Notes: generated from the sequence alone by a model not told the origin. DNA of 46,047 nt from Acidobacterium sp. (GCA_003166955.1 PMUI01000105.1:1-46047); one strand, 5' to 3'; shown: positions 1 through 9,040, numbered from the stretch's first letter. Translations and numbers: made by a program.

Positions 1-1
1 G

Positions 2-598
2 AAGGCCGATGATCTGATCGACGCGCTCACGCGCGCGACGAGGGGCGAGGTGGATGGGCGGCATCCGGAGCTGGCGGAAGCGGAGCGCGAGGCGACGGCG
101 AAGGCGATTGCGGTGGGGGCGCTGCGCTACTTCATGTTGCGGTACACGCGGAATTCTGTGATCGCGTTCGACTTTAAGGATGCGCTGAGCTTTGAGGGGG
201 AGACGGGGCCGTATCTGCAGTATGCGGTGGTGCGGGTGCGGAGCATCTTTCGCAAGGCGGGAACGACGGCGGAGGCAGCTCTGGCGGCGGTCACGGGTGT
301 GGATGTGGGGCGGTATCTGACGGGCGAGGGGAGTGAGGGGATTTGGGAGGTGTGGCTGCGGGCGGGGAAGACGACGCTGCTGCTCGATCAGTGCATTGGG
401 ACGGCGGAGCCGGCGTATCTGGCGAAGCATGCGTTCCAGTTGGCGCAGGACTTCTCGAATTTCTATCGGCTGCACCACATTTTGAGTGAGGAGGATTCTG
501 CGCGGAAGGCTCTGTTGCTGGCGACGGCGGCGGTGACGGAGCGGGAACTGGTGCGGGTGCTGGGGTGGATGGGGGTGAGCGCCCCCGCCGTCATGTGA
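2..598 (+). CDS. argS: Arginyl-tRNA synthetase, C-terminal part (5' end outside window)
   Basis: Charges tRNA-Arg with arginine in the cytoplasm. Only the last 198 residues are present; the frame is open from base 2, so the gene begins upstream. The visible part is the anticodon-binding alpha-helical (DALR) domain of class I ArgRS. Its family signatures are ALRYFMLRYTRNSVIAFDF, then FEGETGPYLQYAVVR, and near the end FYRLHHIL followed by the usual hydrophobic tail (VLGWMGVSAPAVM). The Rossmann domain with HIGH lies outside the window. A GTG at 50 is internal and not a start. The gene ends in TGA and is followed by a short repeat-bearing spacer. The assignment is firm because this C-terminal signature is specific to ArgRS. 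Confidence 0.95.
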   Translation, partial: KADDLIDALTRATRGEVDGRHPELAEAEREATAKAIAVGALRYFMLRYTRNSVIAFDFKDALSFEGETGPYLQYAVVRVRSIFRKAGTTAEAALAAVTGVDVGRYLTGEGSEGIWEVWLRAGKTTLLLDQCIGTAEPAYLAKHAFQLAQDFSNFYRLHHILSEEDSARKALLLATAAVTERELVRVLGWMGVSAPAVM

Positions 599-620
599 CG
601 GCGGGACGCAGCTGATGAAG

Positions 621-674
621 CGGTCAGCGATACAACGGTCAGCTGATGGAGCGGTCAGCTAAGAACCGGTTAGC
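621..674. repeat. Short degenerate repeat, period 15-16 bp, behind argS
   Basis: The octamer CGGTCAGC occurs at 621, 636 and 652, and CGGTTAGC at 667, giving spacings of 15, 16 and 15 bp. The array covers the spacer after argS and the more upstream of two possible starts (646) of the next gene. It has no coding or hairpin logic that I can see. Confidence 0.6.
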
Positions 675-681
675 GGAAAAG

Positions 682-1071
682 ATGAACTACAAGGACATTC
701 CGCCGATGACGCCAGAGCGTTGGATCGCGAACCTGATCAAGGCCGCGCGAGGCCTTGCCGATAAAGAAAAGCAGGAGCGCCGATGGCTGGCGCCTGATGC
801 CTATGCCTGGGAACGGCCTGAAGAATTGATTTGCAGTTTCTCGGACGATTGTGTGTTCGAAACGTTCCTTGAACAGTACGGTGAGAGCTTTTCCGAGGAG
901 CAGCGAGGTGCTGCCTTCGGTCTTCGCGATGCGTTGAACGCATTTTGCGACGACACTCCGCAGTTTTTGGATCCGGCGGCGACATTGGCTGATCCTCGTT
1001 GGGAATTGGTTCGGCAAAGAGCAGCAGAGTTCGTCTGTGCGTTTGAGGGAAAGTGGCCCAGGGCTGAATGA
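682..1071 (+). CDS. Small hypothetical protein, unknown function
   Basis: A 129-residue soluble, acidic protein that I do not recognise. It has no signal peptide or membrane segment. It is rich in Trp, Glu and Asp, with a helical middle (SFSDDCVFETFLEQYGES) and a C-terminal AAEFVCAFEGKW. The start is uncertain: an ATG at 646 would add 12 residues but lies inside the 15-bp repeat array and has no ribosome binding site. The ATG at 682 follows GCGGAAAAG, a weak one. The stop overlaps the next start by 4 bp (ATGA at 1068), which implies translational coupling with the beta-helix gene. Size and composition resemble small immunity-type or regulatory proteins, but I have no motif to support that. 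Confidence 0.6.
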   Translation: MNYKDIPPMTPERWIANLIKAARGLADKEKQERRWLAPDAYAWERPEELICSFSDDCVFETFLEQYGESFSEEQRGAAFGLRDALNAFCDDTPQFLDPAATLADPRWELVRQRAAEFVCAFEGKWPRAE

Positions 1072-3188
1072 CTCGTTGGATCGCGCGCGTGGGGTTGTTG
1101 CTGGGTTGTTGTTCGTCGGGATGGGCGGCGACTCATGTGGGGATTGCGCCGATTCCGGCGGAGGTTCGCACCGATTATTTTGTTGTCAGGATTGATGGGC
1201 GCTCGACGCCGGTGGTGCATGCGGCGAGCAGCTATTACCTGCTGAATTTCGATGTGGATGGTCCGGCGACGGTCGAGGTGCGCGCGGCGGATGCGCACTA
1301 CTGGGATCGCGGCGTGGAGATTCAGCCGATGCGGTATGGGATTCGTCCGGTGCGGCGCGGGGCGACGATCACGTTTCGGATTCCGGGGGCGGTGAAGCTG
1401 TCGGTGGCGCGGCCGGGGGATCATTTTGCGGACGCCGAAATGCTGTTTCTGCTGGGGAGCCCTCCCGACAGCTGGAAGCCGGAAGCTGGAAGCAGGAAGC
1501 TCGAGGCGAAGACGGCTGGGGTTCGGTACTACGGGCCGGGGGTCCATCGGGAGGACATTGAGGCGCAGTCGGGGGACCGGATTTACCTCGCGGCGGGCGC
1601 GGTGGTGTTTGGGTCGCTGAATTTTTGGCAGGTGCACGATGTGCGCGTTGAGGGTCGGGGGATGATCATCCACGACGGCGAGCAGGATCCGCTGGGGGAT
1701 GAGGGCTGGGAGCACAAGCCGGGATGGCACTGCATCGTGATGGACCACGCGAACAACATAGAGATTGACGGGATCACGTGCGTGGTGCGGAGCCGGACGT
1801 GGCAGGTGCAGATGCGGTCGAGCCGCGGGATCGGGTTCTACAACGTAAACGTGATCGGGGGCGAGGAGCACGACGCCAACCAGGACGGGCTGGACTGGCT
1901 GGGCGGCGGCGATACGACGGTGCGGAACTGCTTTATCCGCGCATCGGACGATGACTTTGCAATGGAAGGGAACTGGGACGGCTACACGGACGACGAGATG
2001 CGCGTGCCGGGCGAGGATGTCACGAACATCACGGTGGAGGATTCGGTGGTGTCGACGAGCATCTCGAACACGGTGCGGGTGGGGTGGCCGAAGAAGACGT
2101 TTCGCAGCGCGCATGTGACGATGCGGAATCTGGACGTGATCCACAGCGGGTTCGGCGGATGCGTGGTGCCGTTTGGCTTTCTGGAGATGTGGTCGGACAA
2201 CGTGGGGGTGGAGTCGCACACGGATTTCCGGTTCTCGAACATACGGGTGGAGGATTTTTATTCGCTGATGCAGATTCGGCTGGTGAATCCACCGGGGGCG
2301 CAGGGGATTGTGTTCTCGAACATTGCTGCGATGGATGGGGTGGGGATGGTGCCGTCGGTGCTCGAGGGGCCGGTTCGCGGCGTGGCGTTAGACGGAGTAT
2401 GGCTTGCGGGAAAGATTGCGACGAAGGATGCCGATGTGCCGGTGGAGGTGAGTGGCGGGGCGGTGGAGCCTTCGTACGGGCCGGGCTCGTATGGGTCAGG
2501 GATGCTGGATGCTTCGTGGGATTATTCGCCGGGGTTGGTGCGGCCTGGGCAGGCGGTGACGTTTCGGGTGATCGCGCCGGCTTTGGGGTGGCAGTACGAA
2601 TGGCTCTTTGGGGATGGGACGCGGTCTGTGGGGGCCGTGGTGCGGCATGCTTTTCCGGACGCGCAGGGAACGTTGCTGGATGGGTCGGGGCGGTTTCGGG
2701 TTTTGCTGCGGGCGATGAGGGTTGGGCAGGATGATGTTTGGGTTTCTAGGGGTGTGGTAGTGGGGGCGAGGCCGATTGCTGCGGGGGCTGCGCCGGCGGC
2801 GGGGGTCGCGGGACTCGCGCGGATCGAGACCAGACGGGGGACGGAGTACGACGGGTGGGTGCGGATTCCCGCGGACGGTGGTTACACGATGACGCTGCTG
2901 ACCAGCCGCAGGGCTGTGATGGCGGTGGATGATTTGCCTGCGGTGGAGAGTCCGGAGCTACGGATCCAGGTTTGCGGGTCGATGGGGGACGCGGTACAAC
3001 CGGTGCGGCTGAGCGCGTTGCTGAGGGCCGGGTTCCACCGGATCCGGATCGAGCTGGATGCTGGGGTGGAGAACGAGCCGCAGAGCAATTTCGGGGACGG
3101 TGCGCCGTTGTTGATGTGGGAGGGGCCGGGGATTTTGCCGGAGGCGGTGCCGGGGGGGATGTTGGTACACGCAGGAGCGGATCGCTGA
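1068..3188 (+). CDS. Secreted GH28/GH49-like right-handed beta-helix protein with PKD-like and PA14-like C-terminus
   Basis: Likely an exported polysaccharide hydrolase (pectin-, dextran- or galactan-type backbone; exact substrate unknown). It is 706 residues long. A signal peptide covers residues 1-20 (cleavage near SGWA-A). An N-terminal beta-domain (about 25-140) leads to a region typical of GH49/GH28 enzymes (GVRYYGPGVH, then YLAAGAVVFGS). The beta-helix follows with the GH28-like acid cluster N271-x-D273-G-x-D276 and D294-D295-D296. A PKD-like domain lies at about 487-565 (WLFGDGTRS) and a PA14-like sandwich at about 580-700. A tandem 7-bp repeat inside the gene (1471-1505) codes residues about 135-147 in a loop just before the helix. 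It overlaps the upstream small gene by 4 bp. The fold is secure; the substrate is not. Confidence 0.75.
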   Translation: MTRWIARVGLLLGCCSSGWAATHVGIAPIPAEVRTDYFVVRIDGRSTPVVHAASSYYLLNFDVDGPATVEVRAADAHYWDRGVEIQPMRYGIRPVRRGATITFRIPGAVKLSVARPGDHFADAEMLFLLGSPPDSWKPEAGSRKLEAKTAGVRYYGPGVHREDIEAQSGDRIYLAAGAVVFGSLNFWQVHDVRVEGRGMIIHDGEQDPLGDEGWEHKPGWHCIVMDHANNIEIDGITCVVRSRTWQVQMRSSRGIGFYNVNVIGGEEHDANQDGLDWLGGGDTTVRNCFIRASDDDFAMEGNWDGYTDDEMRVPGEDVTNITVEDSVVSTSISNTVRVGWPKKTFRSAHVTMRNLDVIHSGFGGCVVPFGFLEMWSDNVGVESHTDFRFSNIRVEDFYSLMQIRLVNPPGAQGIVFSNIAAMDGVGMVPSVLEGPVRGVALDGVWLAGKIATKDADVPVEVSGGAVEPSYGPGSYGSGMLDASWDYSPGLVRPGQAVTFRVIAPALGWQYEWLFGDGTRSVGAVVRHAFPDAQGTLLDGSGRFRVLLRAMRVGQDDVWVSRGVVVGARPIAAGAAPAAGVAGLARIETRRGTEYDGWVRIPADGGYTMTLLTSRRAVMAVDDLPAVESPELRIQVCGSMGDAVQPVRLSALLRAGFHRIRIELDAGVENEPQSNFGDGAPLLMWEGPGILPEAVPGGMLVHAGADR
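1471..1505. repeat. Tandem heptamer array inside the beta-helix gene
   Basis: Five 7-bp units in a row: GCTGGAA, GCCGGAA, GCTGGAA, GCAGGAA, GCTCGAG. It is read as part of the protein in a low-complexity stretch (WKPEAGSRKLEA) between the N-terminal domain and the beta-helix. Confidence 0.8.
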
Positions 3189-3338
3189 TCCGATGATGAC
3201 CGAAGTCGATCATGGCTGAGATTGCGCGAGCGAGCTTCACCTGAGACAGATTGAGAGGGCATGGCAGCGGTTGTGGCTGGATACGGAACAGGTTCCGCGT
3301 TGGGGGAAGCGGTCTGCCGCGGTGTGCGTTGAATTTCA

Positions 3339-3367
3339 TTGCCTGGGGGGAGGGGGATTGGTATCTT
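3339..3367 (+). promoter_or_regulatory. Predicted sigma-70-type promoter of the DUF3857 gene
   Basis: TTGCCT (3339-3344), a 17-bp spacer and TATCTT (3362-3367) with an extended -10 TGG immediately before it. Transcription would begin near 3374, about 23 nt before the ATG at 3397. This supports that ATG over an earlier in-frame GTG/TTG region. Confidence 0.5.
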
Positions 3368-3396
3368 GCGAGGCAGACTCTTCCTCAAAAGGCTCG

Positions 3397-6300
3397 ATGA
3401 TGATCTCCGCAGGCTGGAGCAGCCGCAGTGTCCTTCTGGCTGCCGTTTTTAGTCTTGTTGTCAGCGCTTCCTGGTTTTCCCACGCACAGATTTCGGCCTG
3501 GTCCCTGGAGGGGCCGGCGTTCAGCGCTTCACCGGCGGAAATAACGGCGGCGGCGGCGAAGATTTCTCCGGAGAAGTTCGCCAATGCCACGGTTCTGGTC
3601 GAGGAGCAGAAGTACGTGCTCGATGGGAGCGGGCGGGTGACGAGCACGCACCACCTGATTTATCGGATCGAGACGCCGGCGGCGGTGGAGTCGTGGTCGG
3701 AGGTGTCGGAGGAGTGGGAGACGTTTTACCAGGAGGAGCCGTCGATCCGGGCGCGGGTGATCGAGCCAACTGGCAACGTGGTGGAACTGGATCAGAAGAC
3801 GGTGACCGATGTGGCGGCGCAGGAACACGGCGACGGAACCCTCTCGGACGATCGGGTGCACAAAGCGCCGCTGCCCGCGCTGAAGGTGGGCTCGATTGTG
3901 GAGGAGGAGACGCGGAGCGTCGATAAAGAGGCATACTTCGGCGAGGGCGGTGTGTACCGGGAGTATTTTCAGCGGGGTGTGCCGATTGTGCGGACGCGGC
4001 TGGTGGTGGAGGCTCCAGCGGGAACGCCGTTGCAGTACCGGCTGGGATTTTTGCCGGAGATGGTGGTGAAGGATGAGACGGCGGAAGGCGTGCGGCGGCT
4101 GACGTTCGATCAGGGACATCTGAGCCCATGGGTGAATTCCGATATTGCGCTGGCGATGCATTTTCCGCGGGAGCCATGGGTGGAATTCGCAACGGGGGCT
4201 TCGTGGGAGGCGGTAGCGGCGGGGTACGCAACGGTCGCGGAACCGCAGATCCAGCCGGATGCGGTGAAGAGCCTGCTGCCGGCGGCGGGAACGCGCGATG
4301 AGCTGACGACGATTGCGGTGCTGGTGGCGGCGCTGCATCGCGAGGTGCGGTACACGGGGGTGGAGTTCAGCAAGGCGCGCCTGCAGCCGCAACTGAGCGC
4401 GGAGATACTGCGGCGGCATTACGGAGACTGCAAGGACAAGGCGTCGCTGCTGGTGGCGATGCTGAGGGCGGCGGGGATCGAAGCGCATTTGGCGCTGCTG
4501 GACACGGGGCCGGGGAGAGATGTAACGCCGGAGTTGCCGGGGATCAGCCAGTTCGATCACGCGATTGTGTATGTGCCGGCCGCGAGGGATCGGCAGGCGC
4601 TGTGGATTGACGCGACGGCGGAGTTCACGAAGGTGGGCGATTTGCCGTACATGGACGAGGGGCGGCAGGCGCTGATTATTGCGAAGGAGACGCAGGGGCT
4701 GACCGAGACGCCGGAGGCGCGGCCGGAAGACAGCGTGCTGACTGAGACGCGGGAGTTTTTCCTGGCCGATTACGGTCCGGCGCACATCGTGGAGTCGTCA
4801 GAGACGACGGGGCAGATCGACGCGAACTACCGGTCGTGGTACGGAGGGCCGGAGAGCAAGGAGACGAAGACGTCGCTGGAGCGCTACGTGCGCGGGGCGT
4901 ATATGGCGAAGGCGCTGACCGGGGTAGAACACGGGGACGCCAGGGATTTCACAACGCCGTTCCGGCTGAAGCTGGATGTGGCGCAGGGGACGCGCGGGAA
5001 TACGCAGATCAGCGATGCGGCGGCGGCGCTGTATCCGAGTGGGACGGATGGCGGGTTGGCGGAGTGGTTCGGGACGGATCCGCATGCGGACAACAAGAAG
5101 GAGAGCGCGGAGGAAGCGGAGAATCGGCAGAAGGCGGAGGGACAGAGAAGCGGCGAGTACGACGTGCAGCCCTTCATCACGCACCGGCGCTACCGGATTG
5201 TGCCGCCGATGGGGTTTGCGGTGCGCGCGCTGCCGGGGAACAAAGTGGTGCGGATGGGGCCGGCGAGTTTGAGCGAGAACTACGCTGTGGACGGGGCGGG
5301 GGTGGTGACGGCGGATTTCACCTTCACGGCGGGCAAGGCGCGCTATACGCAGGACGAGGTGCTGGCGCTGCGGGCAGCGGTTCTGGAACAGAACAAGGCC
5401 GATGCGATCATCGTGACGTTCGATCAGACAGGAGCGAAACAGCTGGCGGCGGGAAAGACGCGGGAGGCGCTGGAGGTGGATCGGGCGCTGATCGCAGGGC
5501 ATCCGAAGGAGGCGGTGCATCACGTGCGGATGGCCTACGCGCTGTTGCAGGCAGGGGTAGGGGACGAGGCGCGGGCGGAGGCGAGGAAGGCAGTGGAGGT
5601 GGATCCGAAGTCGGCGCTGGCGTGGAGCACGCTGGCCTGGGTTCTGGAGTTCAACTCGATTGGAGTGCAGCACGGGAGCGGGTTCGATTTGAACGGCGGG
5701 CTGGATGCGTTCCGGAAGGCGAAGGAACTGGACCCGGACAACATGGATCATCGGGTGAATCTGGCGATCCTGTACGAATACGACGCCATTGGGTCGCGGT
5801 ACGCGGCGGACGCGGCGCTGGACAAGGCGATTGAGGAATACCAGGCGCTGAAGAAGCAGGATAAGGAGACGGGCGAGCGATATGAGGACAATCTGCTGTT
5901 CTGCCTGCTGTACGCGCGCCGTTACAAGGAGCTGCTGACGGAGGTGGCGGGGCTGCCATCGAGTGCGGTACGGAGCGGGCTGAGCATCGCGGCGACGGCG
6001 GCGTCGGAGGGAGTGGAAGCGGGGATCAGGCGCGCGGATCAGGTCTCGGGCGACACGGGACAGCGGAGCGAGGCGCTGACGAAGGCGGGCGAGGAGCTGA
6101 TCTGGCTGCGGCTGTATCCGGAGGCAGCGCAGATTCTGACGGCGGGGTTGCAGGGCCAGACGAGCGCGGCGTACCTCGCGCGGCAGGTGGAGATATTCAG
6201 GAATCTGCGACCTTACGATGCGAAGCAGACGACGGAGGGGGACGCGACGGGGGTAGTGCGGCGGATGATGGCCGACATGATGAGCGGCAACCTGACGGAG

Positions 6301-7578
6301 CGGGAGGTTTCGCAGTGGCTGGGGCGACACGCGTACGCGAACGAAGAGCAATGGAAGAAGAATCTGAAGAAGAGCGAGGATGCGGCGGGGTCGCTGCGGG
6401 TGGTGGCGGATCGGGCGGGGACAACGCTGGATGTAATACGTGACACGGCGCTGGGGGCGATGAAAGTGTCGACGCAGGGCGACGATGGGGCGGGATATCG
6501 GATCACGGTGCAAACGGTGGGAGCGGCGCCGCAGCAGTTTTTCGTGACGAAGGAGGACGGCGCATACAAGATTGTGGCGTCGAATGAGGATGTGCTGGAG
6601 GTGGGCAACGAGGCGCTGTATCTGCTGCACCACGGCAATGAGCAGGAGGCGCGGTCGCTGCTGGATTGGAAGCGGGACCAGATGCACAAGGGGGGCGGGG
6701 ACGATCCGCTGAGCGGGCCGCTGCTGCCGCGATTCTGGACGTCGGGAGAGACGAAGGGGGCGGAGGCGATTGAGCTGGCGGCGGCATCGCTGATGGCGGG
6801 GGGAATGGATATTGCGGCGATGCTGCCGGGGCTGGTGGAGAAGGGTGCGGCGGCGGGGGTGGACAAGAGCGATCCAGCGGCGATGGATCTTCTGCTGGCG
6901 GAGGGTTATCTGCACGCCGAGGACAGCGCGCATGCGAAGCCGGCGATTGACGCGCTGCTGGCAGGATGGCCGGATTCGTACACAGCGCTGGGGCTGGCGG
7001 GGGAGGCGGACCGGCTGACGAAGAACTGGGCGGCTTGGAATGCGCGGCTGGATGCGCATCTGGCGAAGCATCCCACGGATCGGATTCTGCTGCTGGAGAA
7101 GTCGGAGGCGGAACAGGCGCAGGGAGATTTCGCGGCGGCGCGGAAGACGCTGAAGCAGGTCCTGAGCGGAGGCGAGGCGAACGCGGAGGATTACAACAAC
7201 TACGCGTGGAACGCACTGTTCGAGCACAACGTGGACGAAGATGCGATCCAGGCGGGGCAGCAGGCGACGACGCTGACGAACAACGGGCGGTTCGCGGATC
7301 TGCACACGCTGGCGTGTTTGTACGCGGCGCAGGGCAAGACGACGGAGGCGCGGCAGGTGCTGCTGCAGGCGATGGAGTCGGAGAATCTGGCGGAGCCGAA
7401 TTCACCGGCGTGGTTTGCGTTTGGGGCGATCTATGAGCAGTACGGGGATCGCGATGCGGCGATTGCGGCGTTCAGGAAGGTGGAGAAGCCGGAGGGGCCG
7501 ATGAGTCCGGCGGATACGTACGTGCTGGCGCAGGAGCATTTGAAGGCTGAACAGCAGGGAACAGGGAATAGGGAATAG
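3397..7578 (+). CDS. DUF3857 / transglutaminase-like / TPR secreted protein
   Basis: A 1393-residue exported protein of a family common in Acidobacteria and Bacteroidetes; biochemical role unknown. The chosen ATG at 3397 gives a good signal peptide (hydrophobic VLLAAVFSLVVSASWFSHAQ) and follows a predicted promoter; the open frame continues upstream to 3271 without signal-peptide character. DUF3857 occupies about residues 45-220. The transglutaminase core at about 300-410 keeps a complete Cys-His-Asp triad: C345 in YGDCKDK, H388 in QFDHAI, D405 in WIDATAEF. TPR-like helices lie at about 680-800 and 1200-1390. The triad makes catalysis (transglutamination or proteolysis) possible but does not show it. 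The last seven codons and the stop come from a 7-bp tandem repeat. Confidence 0.85.
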   Translation: MMISAGWSSRSVLLAAVFSLVVSASWFSHAQISAWSLEGPAFSASPAEITAAAAKISPEKFANATVLVEEQKYVLDGSGRVTSTHHLIYRIETPAAVESWSEVSEEWETFYQEEPSIRARVIEPTGNVVELDQKTVTDVAAQEHGDGTLSDDRVHKAPLPALKVGSIVEEETRSVDKEAYFGEGGVYREYFQRGVPIVRTRLVVEAPAGTPLQYRLGFLPEMVVKDETAEGVRRLTFDQGHLSPWVNSDIALAMHFPREPWVEFATGASWEAVAAGYATVAEPQIQPDAVKSLLPAAGTRDELTTIAVLVAALHREVRYTGVEFSKARLQPQLSAEILRRHYGDCKDKASLLVAMLRAAGIEAHLALLDTGPGRDVTPELPGISQFDHAIVYVPAARDRQALWIDATAEFTKVGDLPYMDEGRQALIIAKETQGLTETPEARPEDSVLTETREFFLADYGPAHIVESSETTGQIDANYRSWYGGPESKETKTSLERYVRGAYMAKALTGVEHGDARDFTTPFRLKLDVAQGTRGNTQISDAAAALYPSGTDGGLAEWFGTDPHADNKKESAEEAENRQKAEGQRSGEYDVQPFITHRRYRIVPPMGFAVRALPGNKVVRMGPASLSENYAVDGAGVVTADFTFTAGKARYTQDEVLALRAAVLEQNKADAIIVTFDQTGAKQLAAGKTREALEVDRALIAGHPKEAVHHVRMAYALLQAGVGDEARAEARKAVEVDPKSALAWSTLAWVLEFNSIGVQHGSGFDLNGGLDAFRKAKELDPDNMDHRVNLAILYEYDAIGSRYAADAALDKAIEEYQALKKQDKETGERYEDNLLFCLLYARRYKELLTEVAGLPSSAVRSGLSIAATAASEGVEAGIRRADQVSGDTGQRSEALTKAGEELIWLRLYPEAAQILTAGLQGQTSAAYLARQVEIFRNLRPYDAKQTTEGDATGVVRRMMADMMSGNLTEREVSQWLGRHAYANEEQWKKNLKKSEDAAGSLRVVADRAGTTLDVIRDTALGAMKVSTQGDDGAGYRITVQTVGAAPQQFFVTKEDGAYKIVASNEDVLEVGNEALYLLHHGNEQEARSLLDWKRDQMHKGGGDDPLSGPLLPRFWTSGETKGAEAIELAAASLMAGGMDIAAMLPGLVEKGAAAGVDKSDPAAMDLLLAEGYLHAEDSAHAKPAIDALLAGWPDSYTALGLAGEADRLTKNWAAWNARLDAHLAKHPTDRILLLEKSEAEQAQGDFAAARKTLKQVLSGGEANAEDYNNYAWNALFEHNVDEDAIQAGQQATTLTNNGRFADLHTLACLYAAQGKTTEARQVLLQAMESENLAEPNSPAWFAFGAIYEQYGDRDAAIAAFRKVEKPEGPMSPADTYVLAQEHLKAEQQGTGNRE

Positions 7579-7588
7579 GGAACAGACA
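7554..7588. repeat. Tandem heptamer array overlapping a stop codon
   Basis: Units GCAGGGA, ACAGGGA, ATAGGGA, ATAGGGA, ACAGACA. The array encodes the last residues (QGTGNRE) of the DUF3857 protein, supplies its TAG stop (7576-7578), and runs 10 bp into the spacer. Confidence 0.85.
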
Positions 7589-7634
7589 AGCCAACAACCT
7601 TTGACCCTTTCTTACGCGCCAGCGCGGTTACTGA

Positions 7635-7662
7635 GCCCGGATCTCGGAAACGAGACCCGGGC
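7635..7662. terminator. Strong hairpin between convergent genes (possible bidirectional terminator)
   Basis: GCCCGG (7635-7640) pairs with CCGGGC (7657-7662) and TCTCG (7642-7646) with CGAGA (7651-7655), around a GAAA tetraloop. It lies in the spacer where the DUF3857 gene (+) and the GloVer gene (-) converge. There is no long T-tract, so termination is inferred from position and stem strength. Confidence 0.45.
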
Positions 7663-7687
7663 GGCTCCGGAAGGTAACTCCGGAAAA

Positions 7688-8944
7688 CTATGGGGTGATG
7701 GAGAAGAGGGTGCCGCAGCCTATGCCTGAATCGCAGGTTGGGTCGCCGCCCTGGTAAGTGGTTCCGTAGAGCGTGAGCTTCTTCATATTGAGGACGAGCG
7801 GTGCCCAGGGGTAGGCTCCGTCGGCTCCGCCGGTAAAGGTGTGGAGGGTGATGAGGCTTCCGATTACGGGCTGGACGAAGACGGTGCCGTAGCCTGCGCC
7901 GCCAAAAGTGGTGGTGCCGTAGAGGTCGCCGAAGGGATCGAGGACGAGGCCGGCGTAGGGCAGGCTGCCGTCGGCTTTGCCGGTGAAGGAGTGGAGGATG
8001 GTTTCTTTGGTGCCGGTGCTGTCGAGCTCAAAGAGGACGCCGCAGCCAACGGGGTCGCCTTCGTCGTAACAGTCGCTGGTGTTGGCGCCGCCGAACTGCG
8101 TGGTTCCGTAGAAGACGTGGCGGCGGGGGTCCCAGGTGAGACCGGCATAGGGGTGAGAACCGTTGGCCCCATCGAAGGTGAAGGTGACTTTTTCGGTCCA
8201 GCCAGTCGTGGTTTTCGTGAGCTTGAAGACCGTGCCGCAGCCTTCCAACAGGCAGGAGTTTTCGCCGCCTGAGTAGGTTGTGCCCCAGAGGGTGCCGGAG
8301 GAATCCATGACGAGCGGGCCATAGGGAGCCCAGCCATCGCCGTCGCCGGGGAAGGTGTGGAGGATGGTTTCTTTGCCGGAGGGAGTGAGCTCGAAGGCGG
8401 TACCGGCCTGATTCAAGCCGTTGTATCCGATGTAGGTGGTGCCGTAGAGATTGCCTTTACTGTCGGCGATGAGGCCGGCGAAAGGATTGGCTCCATCGAT
8501 GGTGGGTTCGCTTCCGACGAAGTCGTGGACGATGCTTTCTTTGCCGTTGGCGTTGATTTTGTAGACGGTGCCGCAGGAGACGGGGCTGGAGCCGGAGGTA
8601 TCGCAGTAGTCGCCGCCGAGGACGGTGGTGCCGTAGAGATTGCCGCTGTCGAGGAGCAGGGGCGAGGCGGGCCAGAGGCCATCGGTGGCGGTTGCGCCGA
8701 AGCTGTGGAGGACGGTGAATTTGCCTTTGGGGGTGAGCTTGAAGGCGGTGCCCCAGTTGTACGCGCCGCCATTTTCAGCGGTGCCGTAGAGGTTGCCGGC
8801 GCTGTCCTCAATGACAGAGGCCTGGGGATTGGAACCGCCGGCGGATTCGAAGGTGTGCAGAACGGTGAAGGTTTGGGCCTGAGTGAACGGTAGACAGAAG
8901 AAGGCAGCAACAAGGGGCAGCGAAGCCCCCCGTAAGTTCAGCAT
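7688..8944 (-). CDS. Secreted GloVer-type tandem-repeat protein
   Basis: A 418-residue exported protein made almost entirely of a beta-propeller-like repeat of about 40 residues, each with GNLYGTT-x-GG followed by GTVFKL or GTVYKI and a phrase such as ILHSF. This matches what is known as the choice-of-anchor tandem repeat GloVer family. The signal peptide is residues 1-23 (LPLVAAFFCLPFTQAQ). I see about eight repeat units, and no catalytic motif or membrane anchor at the C-terminus (ends GCGTLFSITP). The start is well supported by AGGAG six bases before the ATG. It is a single gene; a 13-bp palindrome lies about 85 bp upstream of the start. The role is probably extracellular binding or structural; this is inference. 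Confidence 0.85.
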   Translation of the reverse strand: MLNLRGASLPLVAAFFCLPFTQAQTFTVLHTFESAGGSNPQASVIEDSAGNLYGTAENGGAYNWGTAFKLTPKGKFTVLHSFGATATDGLWPASPLLLDSGNLYGTTVLGGDYCDTSGSSPVSCGTVYKINANGKESIVHDFVGSEPTIDGANPFAGLIADSKGNLYGTTYIGYNGLNQAGTAFELTPSGKETILHTFPGDGDGWAPYGPLVMDSSGTLWGTTYSGGENSCLLEGCGTVFKLTKTTTGWTEKVTFTFDGANGSHPYAGLTWDPRRHVFYGTTQFGGANTSDCYDEGDPVGCGVLFELDSTGTKETILHSFTGKADGSLPYAGLVLDPFGDLYGTTTFGGAGYGTVFVQPVIGSLITLHTFTGGADGAYPWAPLVLNMKKLTLYGTTYQGGDPTCDSGIGCGTLFSITP

Positions 8945-9027
8945 GGTGGTCTCCTGGGGGGAGCGAGCGGGCTACAGCATAGCGTGCTTTGTGTGAGAGA
9001 TGCGAGGAAATGCGGCGGTGTTGTGAG

Positions 9028-9040
9028 TTTAGTTACTAAA
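9028..9040. promoter_or_regulatory. 13-bp palindrome upstream of the GloVer gene
   Basis: TTTAGTTACTAAA, a perfect palindrome around one central base, in a GC-rich spacer about 85 bp before the GloVer start. It looks like an operator half-site pair for a dimeric regulator; no regulator gene lies beside it. Confidence 0.35.

Noticed and set aside
3271-3396. N-terminal extension of the DUF3857 protein
   Set aside because: The extension has no homology, overlaps a predicted promoter with 17-bp spacing, and would bury the signal peptide 42 residues inside the protein.
4798-7305. An 835-codon minus-strand frame opposite the DUF3857 protein
   Set aside because: Arg/Pro/Gln-rich shadow; the plus strand has signal peptide, catalytic triad and TPRs.
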